Source: Allomyces macrogynus ATCC 38327 (Eukaryota; Blastocladiomycota; Blastocladiomycetes; Blastocladiales; Blastocladiaceae). From it: a stretch of 64,000 nt of DNA. Below are positions 10,436 through 21,246 of the stretch, one piece after another. The stretch lies in the NCBI GenBank assembly GCA_000151295.1, contig GG745330.1, positions 270,094-334,093 on the forward strand, read 5' to 3'. How positions within the stretch are numbered: the stretch's first letter is position 1; every line of letters begins with the position of its first letter. A model generated the notes under the pieces. The model was not told where the DNA came from. It saw nothing but the letters and a program-made list of their open reading frames with translations, and made no database searches. Position numbers and translations under genes: made by a program.

Positions 10436-12382
10436 TCAGCTCGACGCCGCCGCTGCGGGGACCGCGCCCGCAGCCGGCGTCGTCGCCGTGGCCGTTGTCG
10501 GCGGGAGCGCGTGCTTGCACTCTTTGCACTTGGCGTCGGTCGCGAGCGCCTCGGACTTGGTAGGGATGTAGTGGCAGTGCGCACAGTGAATGCGGCCGTT
10601 GCGACTAGAAGGAGTGATGAAGAGGGCAAGGCACGCCGTCAGCCGACGAACGACTTGCATCGCGGCCCAGGAAAGGGGTATCACGTACTTGAACCTCAAC
10701 CCACACTGATTGCACAAAATCACGTTCTCGGCCCACCCGGTACGCCACGTGGACTGTGCCGACTTGGTCGTCTTGCAGCTGCCACACGTCTTCATGCGCA
10801 CGCCGGCCGGCGCCTGGTCGCCCGCGACCGTGGCCGAGGCCTGCAGCGACGTTGTCCGGCGCCTCGCTGGCTTGGTCGCTCCGGGCGACGCGCCCACGGT
10901 GGGCGACACGGCCAGTGATGGAACCGTTGCGCGCATCGTCGGACTCGCCGGGGACCCGGGCCGGCGCAGGTTGCGCATGAGTGGCGTCAGCGACGTTTCC
11001 ATGGCGTGCAGTGGCGGCAGCGGGGCAAACGACGGCGACGCCGGTGCGGGCGCGGCGTAAGCCGGTGGTGGTGCCAGCGGAGCCGACGTTGCGGAAAACG
11101 GCATGAACGCGGCGGGCAGCGGGAGCGGCGGCGGCGGCGGACGCTGCGGAACGGGCGCCGCGTCCATGTCTGGGAAGTAGAAGGACGAGAAGGGCGGCAG
11201 CGTGACGCGCGGCGGGTCCGGCACGGGTGCGGGTGCGGGAGCAGGCGCAGGCAGGGCTCGTGTTGACGGCGCCGGAGAAGGGGCGACCGTGACGACGTCG
11301 AGGTCCATGGCATCCTCGTCGTTCTCGACGACTTCGGTATCCGTATTATCGTCCTCGTTCTCCCCCGCAGGCCCAAGCAACGGCGATGGCGCGCGCGACG
11401 GCGGCACGCTGTCGGACCCGTCGTAAATGTTCTCGAGCCGCGACGGCGCCGCTGTGGTGCGCGGTCCGCGCATATCGTACCCGTACACCGGCACGGGCAC
11501 GGGCAGCGGCGGCGGCGACGGATTCGCGTCGTACCGACGCGCCGCCGGATCGGTGAGATCGTCAGCGTCCTCGTCAAAGTCGGCTGAGGACGTGACCCCT
11601 GGGAGCATCAGGTGGGAGGGGAGCGCATGTGGGCGTGGGGACGTGGACCCCGTCCGACTTGCGGCCGCGGCGGCAGCGGTCGGGTGCAGGAGCAGCGGCG
11701 ACGGCGACCGCGCAGCCATGAGCCCGCCGAGCGGGACGAGCGGGGACCGTGTCCCCGACGTCTTGCGTGACCGAGGAACGGGGATTCCGTTGCCGGGCGG
11801 CGGGGTCGCGACGACGGCGGGCAATTGCACGGGCAGCAGTGCCGTCAGACCCGTGAACGGGCCCAACGCGGATGGATCCACCAGGTCGGATGACCGGAGC
11901 ACGGCCCGCGGCGCCGTCGCCGATTCGACGAGCCCAAGGTGCGACGCCGACCGCACGCGGTGCGGCGCGCGCAGCGACCATTCGGCCGCCGGTCCCTGGG
12001 CACGGACACGCGCCGAAGCCGTGCGCAGGCGCGGACTGCGCATCGCGCCGGGGCTACCGCCAGCGCTCACGGCACCGAGCAATGGCGACGACCCTTCGGT
12101 CCGAGCACGCGCGTGCGCGTGCAGCGGGACTTCGAGCGTGGTCGGCGCGGGTGCGGTAGCAGATGCGGCCGCGGCCTCGGCCGCGTCCCAGGCAAACGGG
12201 ATTTGGAAGACGACGCCCGGCGTAGCATTGGCGAGTACGAGCGGCGAGGGCGCGCGTGTGGGCATGGATTTGCGGCGCGGGCGCTTAAAGTGCGCGTCGG
12301 CGCCGAGCGTGTGGTGCAGGCGCGCATCGGCGGCGACGGGCGGCGGGCTCGGTGCAGGGCCCGGAGCGGGGTTGGCGGCCAT
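10436..12382 (-). CDS. GATA-like zinc-finger protein
   Basis: Two exons on the minus strand: 10689-12382 and 10436-10604, with an 84-nt intron (gtacgt...ctag) inside the finger; 620 residues. The first 500 residues are Pro/Ser/Ala-rich with repeated RAPSPLL- and RSPSPLL-like segments. Near the C-terminus CGSC, a 20-residue loop containing TWRTGWAENVIL, and CNQC form a CX2C-X20-CX2C GATA-type finger. It is followed by CGLRFNRNGRIH and a second pair, CAHC...CKEC, spaced CX2C-X16-CX2C. GATA proteins are sequence-specific transcription factors that bind WGATAR sites. The second Cys4 module is not part of the usual GATA finger. The frame is open up to 12505 but without an ATG there, so 12382 is the first ATG; an upstream exon is possible. 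Target genes cannot be told from sequence. Confidence 0.7.
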   Translation of the reverse strand: MAANPAPGPAPSPPPVAADARLHHTLGADAHFKRPRRKSMPTRAPSPLVLANATPGVVFQIPFAWDAAEAAAASATAPAPTTLEVPLHAHARARTEGSSPLLGAVSAGGSPGAMRSPRLRTASARVRAQGPAAEWSLRAPHRVRSASHLGLVESATAPRAVLRSSDLVDPSALGPFTGLTALLPVQLPAVVATPPPGNGIPVPRSRKTSGTRSPLVPLGGLMAARSPSPLLLHPTAAAAAASRTGSTSPRPHALPSHLMLPGVTSSADFDEDADDLTDPAARRYDANPSPPPLPVPVPVYGYDMRGPRTTAAPSRLENIYDGSDSVPPSRAPSPLLGPAGENEDDNTDTEVVENDEDAMDLDVVTVAPSPAPSTRALPAPAPAPAPVPDPPRVTLPPFSSFYFPDMDAAPVPQRPPPPPLPLPAAFMPFSATSAPLAPPPAYAAPAPASPSFAPLPPLHAMETSLTPLMRNLRRPGSPASPTMRATVPSLAVSPTVGASPGATKPARRRTTSLQASATVAGDQAPAGVRMKTCGSCKTTKSAQSTWRTGWAENVILCNQCGLRFKYVIPLSWAAMQVVRRLTACLALFITPSSRNGRIHCAHCHYIPTKSEALATDAKCKECKHALPPTTATATTPAAGAVPAAAASS

Positions 12383-13008
12383 GACGGTGTCGTCGGCTGG
12401 GGGGTTGTCAGGCACGGGCTCGAGTCGGCGGCGAGTGCGAACAGGAGCCAGCGGCAACGTCAGCGATTGTTGGTGATCAGGGCGCTCCGCGAGTGCGGTG
12501 AGCAAACAGCGCTAGCGGGCATCGATGGCAGGTCAGCAATGCGATCATCCAGTGCGGCCGTTCCTGCATTGAGCGGCGCACCGCGCGCTGCCAGAGAGCC
12601 ACGAGTGAGGCACAAGTCATGAACGTACGAGAAGGGGCGCGCGCCAGGTACGATTTGCAGTGAGTGGTCGGATGGCGCCGCCGAGAGAACGAGCAGCGGG
12701 TGGACAGGCGAGCCGCGGTTGTGCGCGGGCCGGGCAAGTGCAGGCTGCCGCAAATTGACGGCGGACAATTGGAGAGCGGGAGGAAAGGGCGAGAGGGGGC
12801 AGCTGGCGGTTGGCGGTCGGCGGCGCCGACAGCGGCGGGCGAGCGGGCGGGCGGGCGGGCGGGCGGGCAGACGGGGCGGCGGGAGCAGCAGGCGAGAGCG
12901 GGCAGTGGTGCAAGTCGTCGACGACGGCGGCAGCAACGAGGCGAGCGAATGAGCGAGAGGCGAAGGAGCGGTGGGTCGGTGGGCCGGTGGTGCGCAAGGC
13001 GCGGGGGA
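12383..13008. other. Upstream region of the GATA-like gene, up to the scaffold gap
   Basis: No convincing gene. The stretch is very GC-rich and gains a (CGGG)n array just before the N block. It is the 5' flank of the GATA-like gene (-) and, across the gap, of REI1 (+). Confidence 0.5.
12844..12867. repeat. (CGGG)6 tandem repeat
   Basis: Six tandem CGGG units in a longer G-rich tract. Six closely spaced GGG runs can in principle form a G-quadruplex. It lies about 140 bp before the N gap and may explain the loss of coverage. Confidence 0.85.
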
Positions 13009-13483
13009 NNNNNNNNNNNNNNNNNNNNNNNNNNNNNNNNNNNNNNNNNNNNNNNNNNNNNNNNNNNNNNNNNNNNNNNNNNNNNNNNNNNNNNNNNNNN
13101 NNNNNNNNNNNNNNNNNNNNNNNNNNNNNNNNNNNNNNNNNNNNNNNNNNNNNNNNNNNNNNNNNNNNNNNNNNNNNNNNNNNNNNNNNNNNNNNNNNNN
13201 NNNNNNNNNNNNNNNNNNNNNNNNNNNNNNNNNNNNNNNNNNNNNNNNNNNNNNNNNNNNNNNNNNNNNNNNNNNNNNNNNNNNNNNNNNNNNNNNNNNN
13301 NNNNNNNNNNNNNNNNNNNNNNNNNNNNNNNNNNNNNNNNNNNNNNNNNNNNNNNNNNNNNNNNNNNNNNNNNNNNNNNNNNNNNNNNNNNNNNNNNNNN
13401 NNNNNNNNNNNNNNNNNNNNNNNNNNNNNNNNNNNNNNNNNNNNNNNNNNNNNNNNNNNNNNNNNNNNNNNNNNNNNNNNNNN
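13009..13483. other. Scaffold gap (475 N)
   Basis: A run of N marks unresolved sequence. Any reading frame drawn across it is meaningless. It separates the divergent GATA-like and REI1 genes and probably holds their promoters. Confidence 0.99.
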
Positions 13484-13678
13484 TTCGAACTGCCGCCGCT
13501 TGCTGACGCGTCGCCGCCGACCTACAAGAGCTGCACACGACGCGCACTCTGCGCCGCGATCCGCACTCGCTCCCTTTCAACCGCCCGCGCCGACCTTCGT
13601 GCCCGCGCAGACCCGACCGCAACCTCTACCTCCGCCACCACCACCACCACCAACCACCCCCCGAGGACCAACATCACC

Positions 13679-14911
13679 ATGGACACGCACCGCTTCACCT
13701 GCCTCGCCTGCCACGTCGCCTTTGCCACCGCCGACCAGCAGCGCGCGCACTACCGCACCGACTGGCACCGCTACAACCTCAAGCGCAAGGTCGCCGAGCT
13801 GCCCCCCGTCCCCGCCGAGGAATTTGCGCACCGCGTTTTGGCGCGCCAGGCGCAGGACAAGGCCGACCAGGAATCTGCGGCGCTGTCCTTCACTTGCAAC
13901 CTCTGCAACAAGACCTACGCCAACGAAAATGGCTACCGCAACCACGTGCAGTCCAAGAAACACAAGGAGCGCGCCATTGCCGCCGATCTCGGCGACGACA
14001 ACCCGGACGCGCTGCTCACGCGCCAGCCCAAGAAGCAACTGTCGCAGACCGTGGTCACCCCGGCCACCTCGGCCACGCCCATCTCGCCCGCGCCCGCCTC
14101 CACCGATGCCGCTGGCGCTGCTGTCGCCACGAGCGACGTGCCCATGTCCGAGGCCGAGCACCTCGACGCGCTCGCCGACCAGAAAATCAAGAGTGCCGTC
14201 AAGCTCGAGCCCACCGACTGTCTCTTCTGCCCGCGCAAGTCCGAGTCCATGGATTTGAACCTCGACCACATGACCACGGCCCACTCGTTCTTTATCCCAG
14301 ACATTGACTACCTGGTCGACCTTCCCGGCCTGCTGGCCTACCTCGCCGAAAAGCTGACGGTCGGCAACGCGTGCCTGTGGTGCTATTCGCCCTACCACGC
14401 GTCGCACACGCCGCAAACGACGCGCGGCCTGTTCAAGTCGCTCGACGACGTGCGCCGCCACATGGCCGACAAGGGCCACTGCAAGATCCAGTATGAGGAC
14501 GGCGCCGATCTCGAAATTGCCGACTTTTACGACTTTGCCAGTACCTGGGAAGGCGTCGACGCGCAAGGTGCCGAGGGCGATGCAGACGCTGAGGTTGGTG
14601 CTGATGGCAACGGCATGTTTGTCGATGCCGAGAGCTCGCAACTCGTCTTGCCGTCCGGCAAGGCGCTGGGCCACCGCGACTACCGCCGGTACTTCCGCCA
14701 GAACATCCGCGACCGGTCGGCCGAAGAAGTCACGACCATCAGCCACTTGGTCGACAAGTACAAGCAGCTCGGCGTGTATGCCGACCTGGTGCAGCGCGAG
14801 GAGCGGCGCACGGCGCGCGACATTGAGCGCCGCCGCCATTACTACCAGATGGGGCTCGGCGTGCGCGCCAACAAGCTGCAGACGCACTTCCGCCCGCAGG
14901 TCATGTTCTAG
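13679..14911 (+). CDS. REI1: REI1/ZNF622-type cytoplasmic pre-60S maturation factor
   Basis: Intronless, 410 residues, start in ACCATGG context. It begins at once with a C2H2 finger (FTCLACHVAF...HYRTDWHRYNLKRK) and has a second finger (FTCNLCNKTY...NHVQSKKHKE). The centre carries the family-defining zinc module CLFCPRKSESMDLNLDHMTT, then HSFFIPDIDYLVDLPGLLAY and CLWC. The C-terminus has HRDYRRYFRQ and RRHYYQMGLGVRANKLQTHF, typical of REI1/REH1 and human ZNF622. The family binds late cytoplasmic 60S particles and helps release the export factor Arx1/Alb1 and recycle Tif6. Length and motif order match the family with no break. Its promoter is hidden by the scaffold gap. Confidence 0.95.
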   Translation: MDTHRFTCLACHVAFATADQQRAHYRTDWHRYNLKRKVAELPPVPAEEFAHRVLARQAQDKADQESAALSFTCNLCNKTYANENGYRNHVQSKKHKERAIAADLGDDNPDALLTRQPKKQLSQTVVTPATSATPISPAPASTDAAGAAVATSDVPMSEAEHLDALADQKIKSAVKLEPTDCLFCPRKSESMDLNLDHMTTAHSFFIPDIDYLVDLPGLLAYLAEKLTVGNACLWCYSPYHASHTPQTTRGLFKSLDDVRRHMADKGHCKIQYEDGADLEIADFYDFASTWEGVDAQGAEGDADAEVGADGNGMFVDAESSQLVLPSGKALGHRDYRRYFRQNIRDRSAEEVTTISHLVDKYKQLGVYADLVQREERRTARDIERRRHYYQMGLGVRANKLQTHFRPQVMF

Positions 14912-15249
14912 ACCATGGCGGCGGAGCGGGTGGAGTTGGCGACGATGTTCGAATAGCAAAGAGTTTTCTGTGATATTTTTTTTTCGCCCGTTTGGAACGA
15001 CTGCGGACGGACTTTAGCCAGGCAGGCGGTTGAGCAGCTTCTCTGGCAAGCCGCTGCCGTTGTGCAACGGCAAGTGGGCAGGTCGGCAACATCCACCTCC
15101 GCCAACCAAGTGCTTGACCAGTAGACCTCCATCCAGCGCAGATCGCTGCCTCATCGTCGTCGACTGCAACCCTCTCCAGCGTCCCGTCGCCCCGCCGCGC
15201 ACGGCAACCTGCGGCATTGCCGCCGCCAAGGCCGCCACCGTCCACTGCC
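14912..15249. other. Short intergenic spacer
   Basis: 338 bp between the co-directional REI1 and SEL1-repeat genes. It contains a T-rich tract near 14971-14985, likely REI1 3' UTR, and a C/A-rich 5' leader of the next gene. Nothing else seen. Confidence 0.5.
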
Positions 15250-18154
15250 ATGACCAGCTCGCTCGGCCAGGCCGCCGGCGCCGCGATTCTCGCCGCGCAC
15301 GCTGTCTCCACCGCGCCCTCGCCTGTTCCGGCACTCGCCCCCTTACGGGCATCCACGCCAGCACCCGCGCCGTCATCACTCAATGCCGACCGCGTCGCCG
15401 CCGCACGCGCACGACTCGCCGACATTGAGCGCGTCGTCGCCGGCCCACCGCGCCTGAAGCGCGTGCGCCGGCTCTCTGCGGCGCTCCTCGACGACCTGCG
15501 CGCCGCTGTCGATGCCGCCGAACATAACGCAGTCCTTGCGGGTGCCGAGTGGGGCCACGATCTCGTGAGCGTCGCCGACCAGGTCCTCGCCGACCTCGCC
15601 GCCGTGCGCCACATGTCGGTACTCGGGTACTTGCTCCATGGGCGTAACGCACGGCGCGTCCTGCGTGCGCACGCCGCGTGGTTGGCCACGTTGCACGCGG
15701 AGGCGACGCGGCTCGGTGGTCCTCGAGTCGTCCCCGCCGGTGCGCGTGCGATGGTCGTGGATCTCGGGTCTGTCTCGGCGTCGCCGCGGTCGCTGACCAT
15801 GGAAAGCATCAACGTCGCACCGGGGCAGCCGCTTGTCACGCCGCTCGCGGTGGCCGCCGAAGAGCACCTCGTCATGGACCCAACGGCGGCGTCCCCAGGG
15901 CCGCCACTTCCGCCGGCGCAACTGTCACGCCTGCTCAGCGACTCGCGCGGTGCGAACGGTGGGTCGGCACGCAACGGCGGCGTGTCGAGCGAGGTCGCCG
16001 AAGCGCTGGCCAAGGTGATTGCGCTCGCTAACGACCCGCGGTTCCTGCTGCAGCTGCGCAAGGTGCGTTCCTTGCTTTGCCCATGCTGTACCTGGGAGCC
16101 CGCATCCATGCCGCCGTTGACTGACGTGACTGCGCCCGCCCGCGCCCACCCCCGTCCAGGACTCGACGTGCAACTTCCAGGACCTGCTGGACATTGTCGA
16201 AGTCCTCGCGCTGGCCTGCCCGTCGCAGGCGCCCAAACGCCTGCCCCTTCTGACCATGTCGATCGAGAGCCACTACCCGCCGGAACCCTGCCACGACCGA
16301 CTCTCCGGTGAAGCCCTGCAGGCGCGAATCGACCAGATCGTACGCGCCGAGTCACCGCCCATGACGGTGCGCCGGTCGAGTTTGGTCTCGTTCCAGTCAC
16401 ACGGTCGCCGCGAAAGTCTTACGGAGCGCGGGCAGACGGGCGTGTTTGCGTCGGTCCAGTCGCTGACACCGTTGCTCGAGACAATGGCCGCAAACGACGT
16501 GCATAACCCCGCACAGCCGTCGTTGTCGCGGATCACGACGGTGGCGGCCATCATGGAACAGCAGTTTAACCCCGCCGCGAGGGTGGGCACGGGGATGGGG
16601 ACTCTGAACAGTGTGCGTCGCGGGTCGGCCGTGTCGGGTGCCGCCGCAACCCCGAGTACGCCGCCGGGGGCGTCGACGCCGACGGCGGCCGAGAAGATGG
16701 CCGAGGCGGCGCCGGGACTGACGATGGGCCACGTTTGGCTGCACGAGTCGGCGCGGCCGATTGCGACGATTGAACGCCGGTACCCGTCGTCGAACCGCAA
16801 CTCGGCGATTTTGTTCCCGCCGCCCGTGTTCACGCGGTCGATGCAGAACGAGCCCGTGCATCAGTCGGACTCGTTGCCGCGGCAAGCCCAGACACAGGCG
16901 ATTGGTAATTCGTTGTCGCGGCAGTCGCACAAGTCGTACCGGTCGCAGCAACCGGCGGCGCCCGGATCGCCCGCAGGCGCGACTATGGACTTGTCGACCA
17001 CTGGCCCCGCGCCCGCCGACTTGCCACCGACGCCGCTCTCCCCGCAACACGTCGAATCTGACTCGCACTTTGACACGTGTCCCGTGTGCAAGCTCGTGCA
17101 AGACTACTCGTACGCCAAGTACATTCAACTCGCCGTGCTCTTCCACGAGAACAACGATCTCGGCATGTCCTACCACTGTCTGGTGCACGCGATCCAAGTC
17201 TCCGAGGAGCGCGGCGCGTGCGTGCCCACCCCTTACTTCCTCGCGGGGCTCTACCTGCGGCATGGGTGGGGATGCCGCCCGGACCTGGCCAAATCGTTCG
17301 ACTGCCTGGTGCTCGCGCTCGAGTACGCGTTGCGGCAGGCGCAGTACGCGGCCGGGTCGACCATGGCACGGACCACGATGCGGTCGGCCGGGTCCGACCC
17401 CATTCCAGAGGAAATCGCGCCGGCGCCGTCGGCGGCGGCGGTGGCCCCGCCACCAATTCTCGCCCGTCCCTACTCGACCATGGCGCGCCCGCTGTCGGCC
17501 GCGTCCCGCACGCTCTCGGACGTGCCCGCCGCGGCCCCACGGACGAAACTCGCCGCTTATATCGCGACCTTCCGCGACTCGCCGCTGCCGGTCCGGGACG
17601 ACGACATTGAAGCGAGTTCACAGCGACTCGGCGTCGCGCTGATCTTGTACGAAGTCTCAGTCTCGCTGCGGTTCGGGTGGGGCGTGCGCGGGGACTCGCG
17701 GCTCGCCAAGGCGCTCGCGAAACTGGCGGCGAATCTGGGCGACCCGCAGGCCGCGCTCGAGGTCGGGATGCGGTTGGCCGCGAGTTCGGGCGTGCGGTTG
17801 AGTTTGTCGGGCGGCGGTGGACAAGGGGCGGGGAGTGTCGAGTCGTTGCCGGGCCGGATCACAAGGCAGTTGTCGCGCGTCTTGAGTCGGAGCAAGTCGA
17901 TGTCGGCCGTAGGCAAGTCCCCGGCGGCGCGTGGGCCCGAGCCGGCAATGCTGCGCAATAGCTGGTCCTCGTCGCTGGCCGATATTCCGGAACGCGAAGT
18001 CGCGCCCGCAGCCGCCAATGGGGCGGGGGTGCGCCGGCAAGGGTCGCGTGTCGCGCGCCGGAAACGCGAGGCCGTGGCCTACTTGCGGTACGTGGCGCGC
18101 AGCGGCGTGCAGGATCCGGCGATTACGTGGGCGTTGGCGCCGAAATGGGATTGA
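15250..18154 (+). CDS. SEL1-repeat protein, DSF2-like
   Basis: Two exons, 15250-16062 and 16160-18154 (intron gtgcgt...ccag), 935 residues. ATG 15250 is the first ATG of the frame. The N-terminal third is an Ala-rich helical region (DRVAAARARLADIERVV, AVDAAEHNAVLAGAEWGHDL). A Ser/Pro-rich middle follows. The C-terminal half has SEL1-like helix pairs: YSYAKYIQLAVLFHENNDLG, FLAGLYLRHGWGCRPDLAKS, LYEVSVSLRFGWGVRGDSRL, LAANLGDPQAALEVGMRLA, and AVAYLRYVARSG. It ends TWALAPKWD, comparable to the WxxKPKYD end of fungal DSF2/SKT5-type SEL1 proteins. SEL1 repeats are scaffolds for protein complexes; the particular partner is unknown. A Ser/Arg-rich insert (RQLSRVLSRSKSMS) looks like a phosphorylation target. 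Confidence 0.8.
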
Positions 18155-18721
18155 TGGACGGAGAGAGTGTGTCGTGTGAGTGTTTGCAGTACCCCACCTC
18201 TCATCGGTTTTTTTGTTTTGACGAGTCGGCGGCGGCGAGCCGTTGTATTTCACTGTCGCCGCTGGCGCTGGCCATTCGTTCCCGTACCGTTTTTGTGTGC
18301 TGCTTGGCGTCGGTGGCGTCCACTTCTGTCTTTTCGGGGCGGATGGACGGTTTGTGGTCCTCTTCAATAGAACGCGTTTTGTCGCGGCCATGGGGGTTGT
18401 GATGAACGACACCATTCTCGACGTTGCCGGATATCAGCAGGTAGGTGCCATTCAGCAGCCAGCAGTCATGAACGTGCCGTTTCTGTCACGTCTGGCCTCT
18501 TCGGTTGCAGAAGCGAACGTTGCTGGGCTGTACGTTGCAGTTTAGGGCAGCGGGTCTGCGCTGTTCAAGGTGGCCGTGGTCCCGCGGATACCCGCGGCGT
18601 TGATTGTAAACCTGATTTCCCACGACCTGACCACTTTCTGCAACAACACTTTGCGAGCCAACTGCATCCTCACTCTTTCTCCCTCCATCCTCAAATTGGA
18701 CCCTCCTATCCACACAGCGCG
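18155..18721. other. Intergenic
   Basis: About 570 bp between the SEL1-repeat gene and the broken F-box gene. It is more AT-rich than the coding flanks, with T-runs at 18207-18218. No gene or RNA recognised. Confidence 0.45.
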
Positions 18722-19790
18722 ATGGTCACTATCGACCCGGCAAATCGTCCACCCGCCCACTCCTGCCGCGTCCCATCCTGCACCGGCTGTTCGCGCGGCT
18801 CGACCCGACCAGCGCTCGAGCACTGGGCGGCACCAGCCGCTGTCTCGCCTGGCGCCGGGACTCGCCATGGCGCCCACTTTTGCGCGTTGCTGCCAGCTTC
18901 ATGCGCGCCGACTATGCCTCGCTCGTCAAGTACCAGAAAGCACCAGGGTCCCCGTTCAAGTGCAACGCCCACCTCGCCTACAAGTTCCCGGCCATGGCGA
19001 TTGACCGCAGCGACGCCGAATTGTTCGACGAACTGCTCGTCCAGCACATGCCGAACCAGAATCCGAGTTACAGGCTCCAGTTCTACTGCCGATTCTCTTG
19101 CGTCTTCGTTTAGACTCGCCGAACCGCACGCACATGGCGCTGGTGCTGCCGCGGTACACAATCGTGGACGAATGGGATTGGGTTGATTTAGTGATGCAAC
19201 GGCCCGTTGTTGCCCTGCTCAACGATTCGGTGCGCGCGGCACTTGGCGACCCGGACTCGCCGGACCGTAATGGCATCCCGCCGCTGTCGCTGTTTGTTCT
19301 CGACGTCCTCGTATTTGATGACATCGAAACCGCGACCGATTATTTTGACGCCAAAGCGTAAAACCCGGCCGCGCGCCAGGATCCGGGATTCCTGCAACTC
19401 ATCAATGCGCTCGCAGCGGTCGCCCTCGACCTGCACTTTGTCAACTCGCTGCAGTTGCTCGTCACGCATCCGCTTCGTCCCCATCCGGATCAATTTTGCG
19501 GAGATTGGGATCCGCCAACCAACGAGCAGCATCAGAGGAAGCAGCACGTGGTCATTCCGTTCTGGACCAAGCATTCGCGTAGCCTGCGGTATCTCTGGAT
19601 GCGTGACGTGCCTGATGATGTGCTCGATATTGTACGTGACCACGCGACGCGGCACGCGCTTGACGCGACGCTGCTCGCCAATGTCCGTCTGCTGGATGCG
19701 ATTCGTGACGGGAACGGCGAGGCCATCAAGGATATCTTGGCGAATGCTCGTGCTGCTGCCGACCAAGACGGTGTGCGGCCGGTGGCATAG
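18722..19790 (+). pseudogene. Broken F-box-like gene
   Basis: Coding-quality segments lie in different frames. ATG 18722 reads MVTIDPANR, but the F-box-like sequence (LLPRPILHRLFARLDPTSAR, ALGGTSRCLAWRRDSPWRPL) is in the next frame from about 18745. That frame runs to SDAELFDELLVQHMPNQNP and stops at 19113. The sequence then continues in a third frame (MALVLPRYTIVDEWDWVDLV, IPPLSLFVLDVLVFDD), reachable by a 44-nt GT-AG step or a frameshift near 19070. An in-frame TAA sits at 19359-19361 (FDAKA stop). The same frame resumes (QDPGFLQLINALAAVALDLH, SLRYLWMRDVPDDVLDI) and ends at 19790. F-box proteins recruit targets to SCF ubiquitin ligases. With at least two breaks this copy is probably dead, or the assembly carries indels here. 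Confidence 0.5.
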
Positions 19791-20164
19791 GCGTATTTGG
19801 CGTACGCCCGTGAAGCAGCTGATTGCACAACTGATTGATCGCCTAAACGTGATTCTTGGGGTCTATCCGGCTCCATTGAGCCACAACACCCCCCATCGTG
19901 AATCTACTTGCTTTTCTGGACCTTCTCCACCCGTCGAAGTTAGGAGCCTTGCTCAGGTGGAGAACGGTAGAGGAAGTGACTTGAATGCCCCGTTCGCATC
20001 AATGGCGGACGCTTGCAAATGCACAAAACCATTGCTTTTTCATCGCTGAGATTGTGAGAAAAGCGTCAACCGTGAAATTTGGTTGGTTTGCCGACCGGAG
20101 GAAGCTACCGCAGCTCAGACATCCAGAAAGAGGGTTCAAAAACTCATGTAATAATGCTTCGAAA
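19791..20164. other. Intergenic between convergent genes
   Basis: 374 bp between the F-box-like gene (+) and PRKRIP1 (-). It is relatively AT-rich and should hold the two 3' ends. Nothing else seen. Confidence 0.45.
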
Positions 20165-20943
20165 TCATGGCAGCAATGCCTCGTCCTCGTCGACAATTTG
20201 AACGAGCGGTTTCTTTGCAGGCGCTGACGCCGACAGTTCCGGCACAAGCGTCGCTCCTGGCGTGCCATTCCTCCTGCTGTCGTCCTGTGCCTGCTTCTCG
20301 TCCTCGTTCTCGGCACGCGACCCCTCTCCGCTCATTTCGTCGTCGTCATCATCAAACCGAAGCTCGCCCTCTGCCTCTCCAGCGTCTCCGTCTCCACTCG
20401 CGGCTGATGCCGGTGCCGCATTCTCCACCTTGGCCTTCTTCACGCCCTTTTTACCCGCCGCCGCGGCCTTGCGCTTCATCCGCTTGGCGCGGTTTTTGGC
20501 GGTGCGCTCGTTCTCGGCGGCTTCAATCGCAGCACGTTTGGCTCGAAACTCGGCCTCGGCGCGCTCACGGGCCACGTCCTCCTCGATCACCTTTTGCCGC
20601 GCCATTTCGCGGCGCCGGTGCGCGCGGTACACGTGGAAGTCGCCGGAGCCGGCACCGGCACTCGAGCCTACGGTGCGTCGACAAGAGTCGTGATCAACTC
20701 GGTGTCAGGCAATAATCGACCAAGCGCAGCAATTCCTTGTCATTCATTACCTTGCACGTTGGTCACAATGTCGCGCACGGGCGGCAAATCCGGGTGCGTC
20801 GTGTTCTTGCGGGGCTCGGGGAGATGTAGCGGACGGTCGGCGCGTGCCATGAGCCGATCGACTTGCCGGCGCTGTTGCTCGATGGGGTCGGACGCGCGCT
20901 TCCGCGCCGTGGTCGGGGAGGCGGGTTCAGCGTCGCGCGGCAT
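20165..20943 (-). CDS. PRKRIP1: PRKRIP1-family splicing-associated protein
   Basis: Two exons on the minus strand, 20751-20943 and 20165-20667 (intron gtaatg...gtag), 231 residues. Exon 1 reads MPRDAEPASP..., then DPIEQQRRQVDRLMARADRP, LPEPRKNTTHPDLPPVRDIV. After splicing, GSSAGAGSGDFHVYRAHRRR is formed, the hallmark of PRKRIP1 (DUF1168). A long charged helix follows (MARQKVIEEDVARERAEAEF), then KKGVKKAKVE and an acidic tail. Human PRKRIP1 is a late-stage spliceosome component that lies along the U2 and active-site RNAs as a long helix. Both the DPxExQR region and the FHVYR motif are intact. The frame is open upstream of the ATG but without family similarity there. Confidence 0.88.
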
Positions 20944-21246
20944 GCTTGAGCGAGTGCGGTAGGTTGGAAGGCGCTGGGCCGTGTGGTATTGGTCGAGGTA
21001 CTCTGCGCGCGCGCGGCGCACGACGGATGACGGATGAGATGAACGGATAACATGAAGCGGAAGAGAGACGGCTTCTGTGACGTTCGCGTGAGCCACGTGA
21101 GAAACAGCATGCTTCAAGTGAGTCAGACCTCGATCGCCAGGTTGACAGTCTCGAGCACGCGATAGTCGTAGCTTGGAGCACGGTGGTTGATGCGGCTGAC
21201 GAGATGTTGGCTGGTCTAACGCGCGCCTCACCCGCGCCAGAGATAC
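20944..21246. other. PRKRIP1 upstream flank
   Basis: About 300 bp without a supported gene. An open minus-strand frame continues here from PRKRIP1 exon 1 but has no family signal. The 3' end of the candidate small gene upstream may extend into it. Confidence 0.35.

Noticed and set aside
12477..14258. Open frames running through the N block
   Set aside because: N translates as unknown residues and creates false continuity. The only supported gene to the right starts at 13679.
9088..19361. Alternative genetic code with T-A-A as sense codon
   Set aside because: TAA appears inside two genes (TOP2 and the F-box-like gene), but TIM14, SmD3, MAT2B and the PSP1 gene end naturally with TAA at the expected family length.
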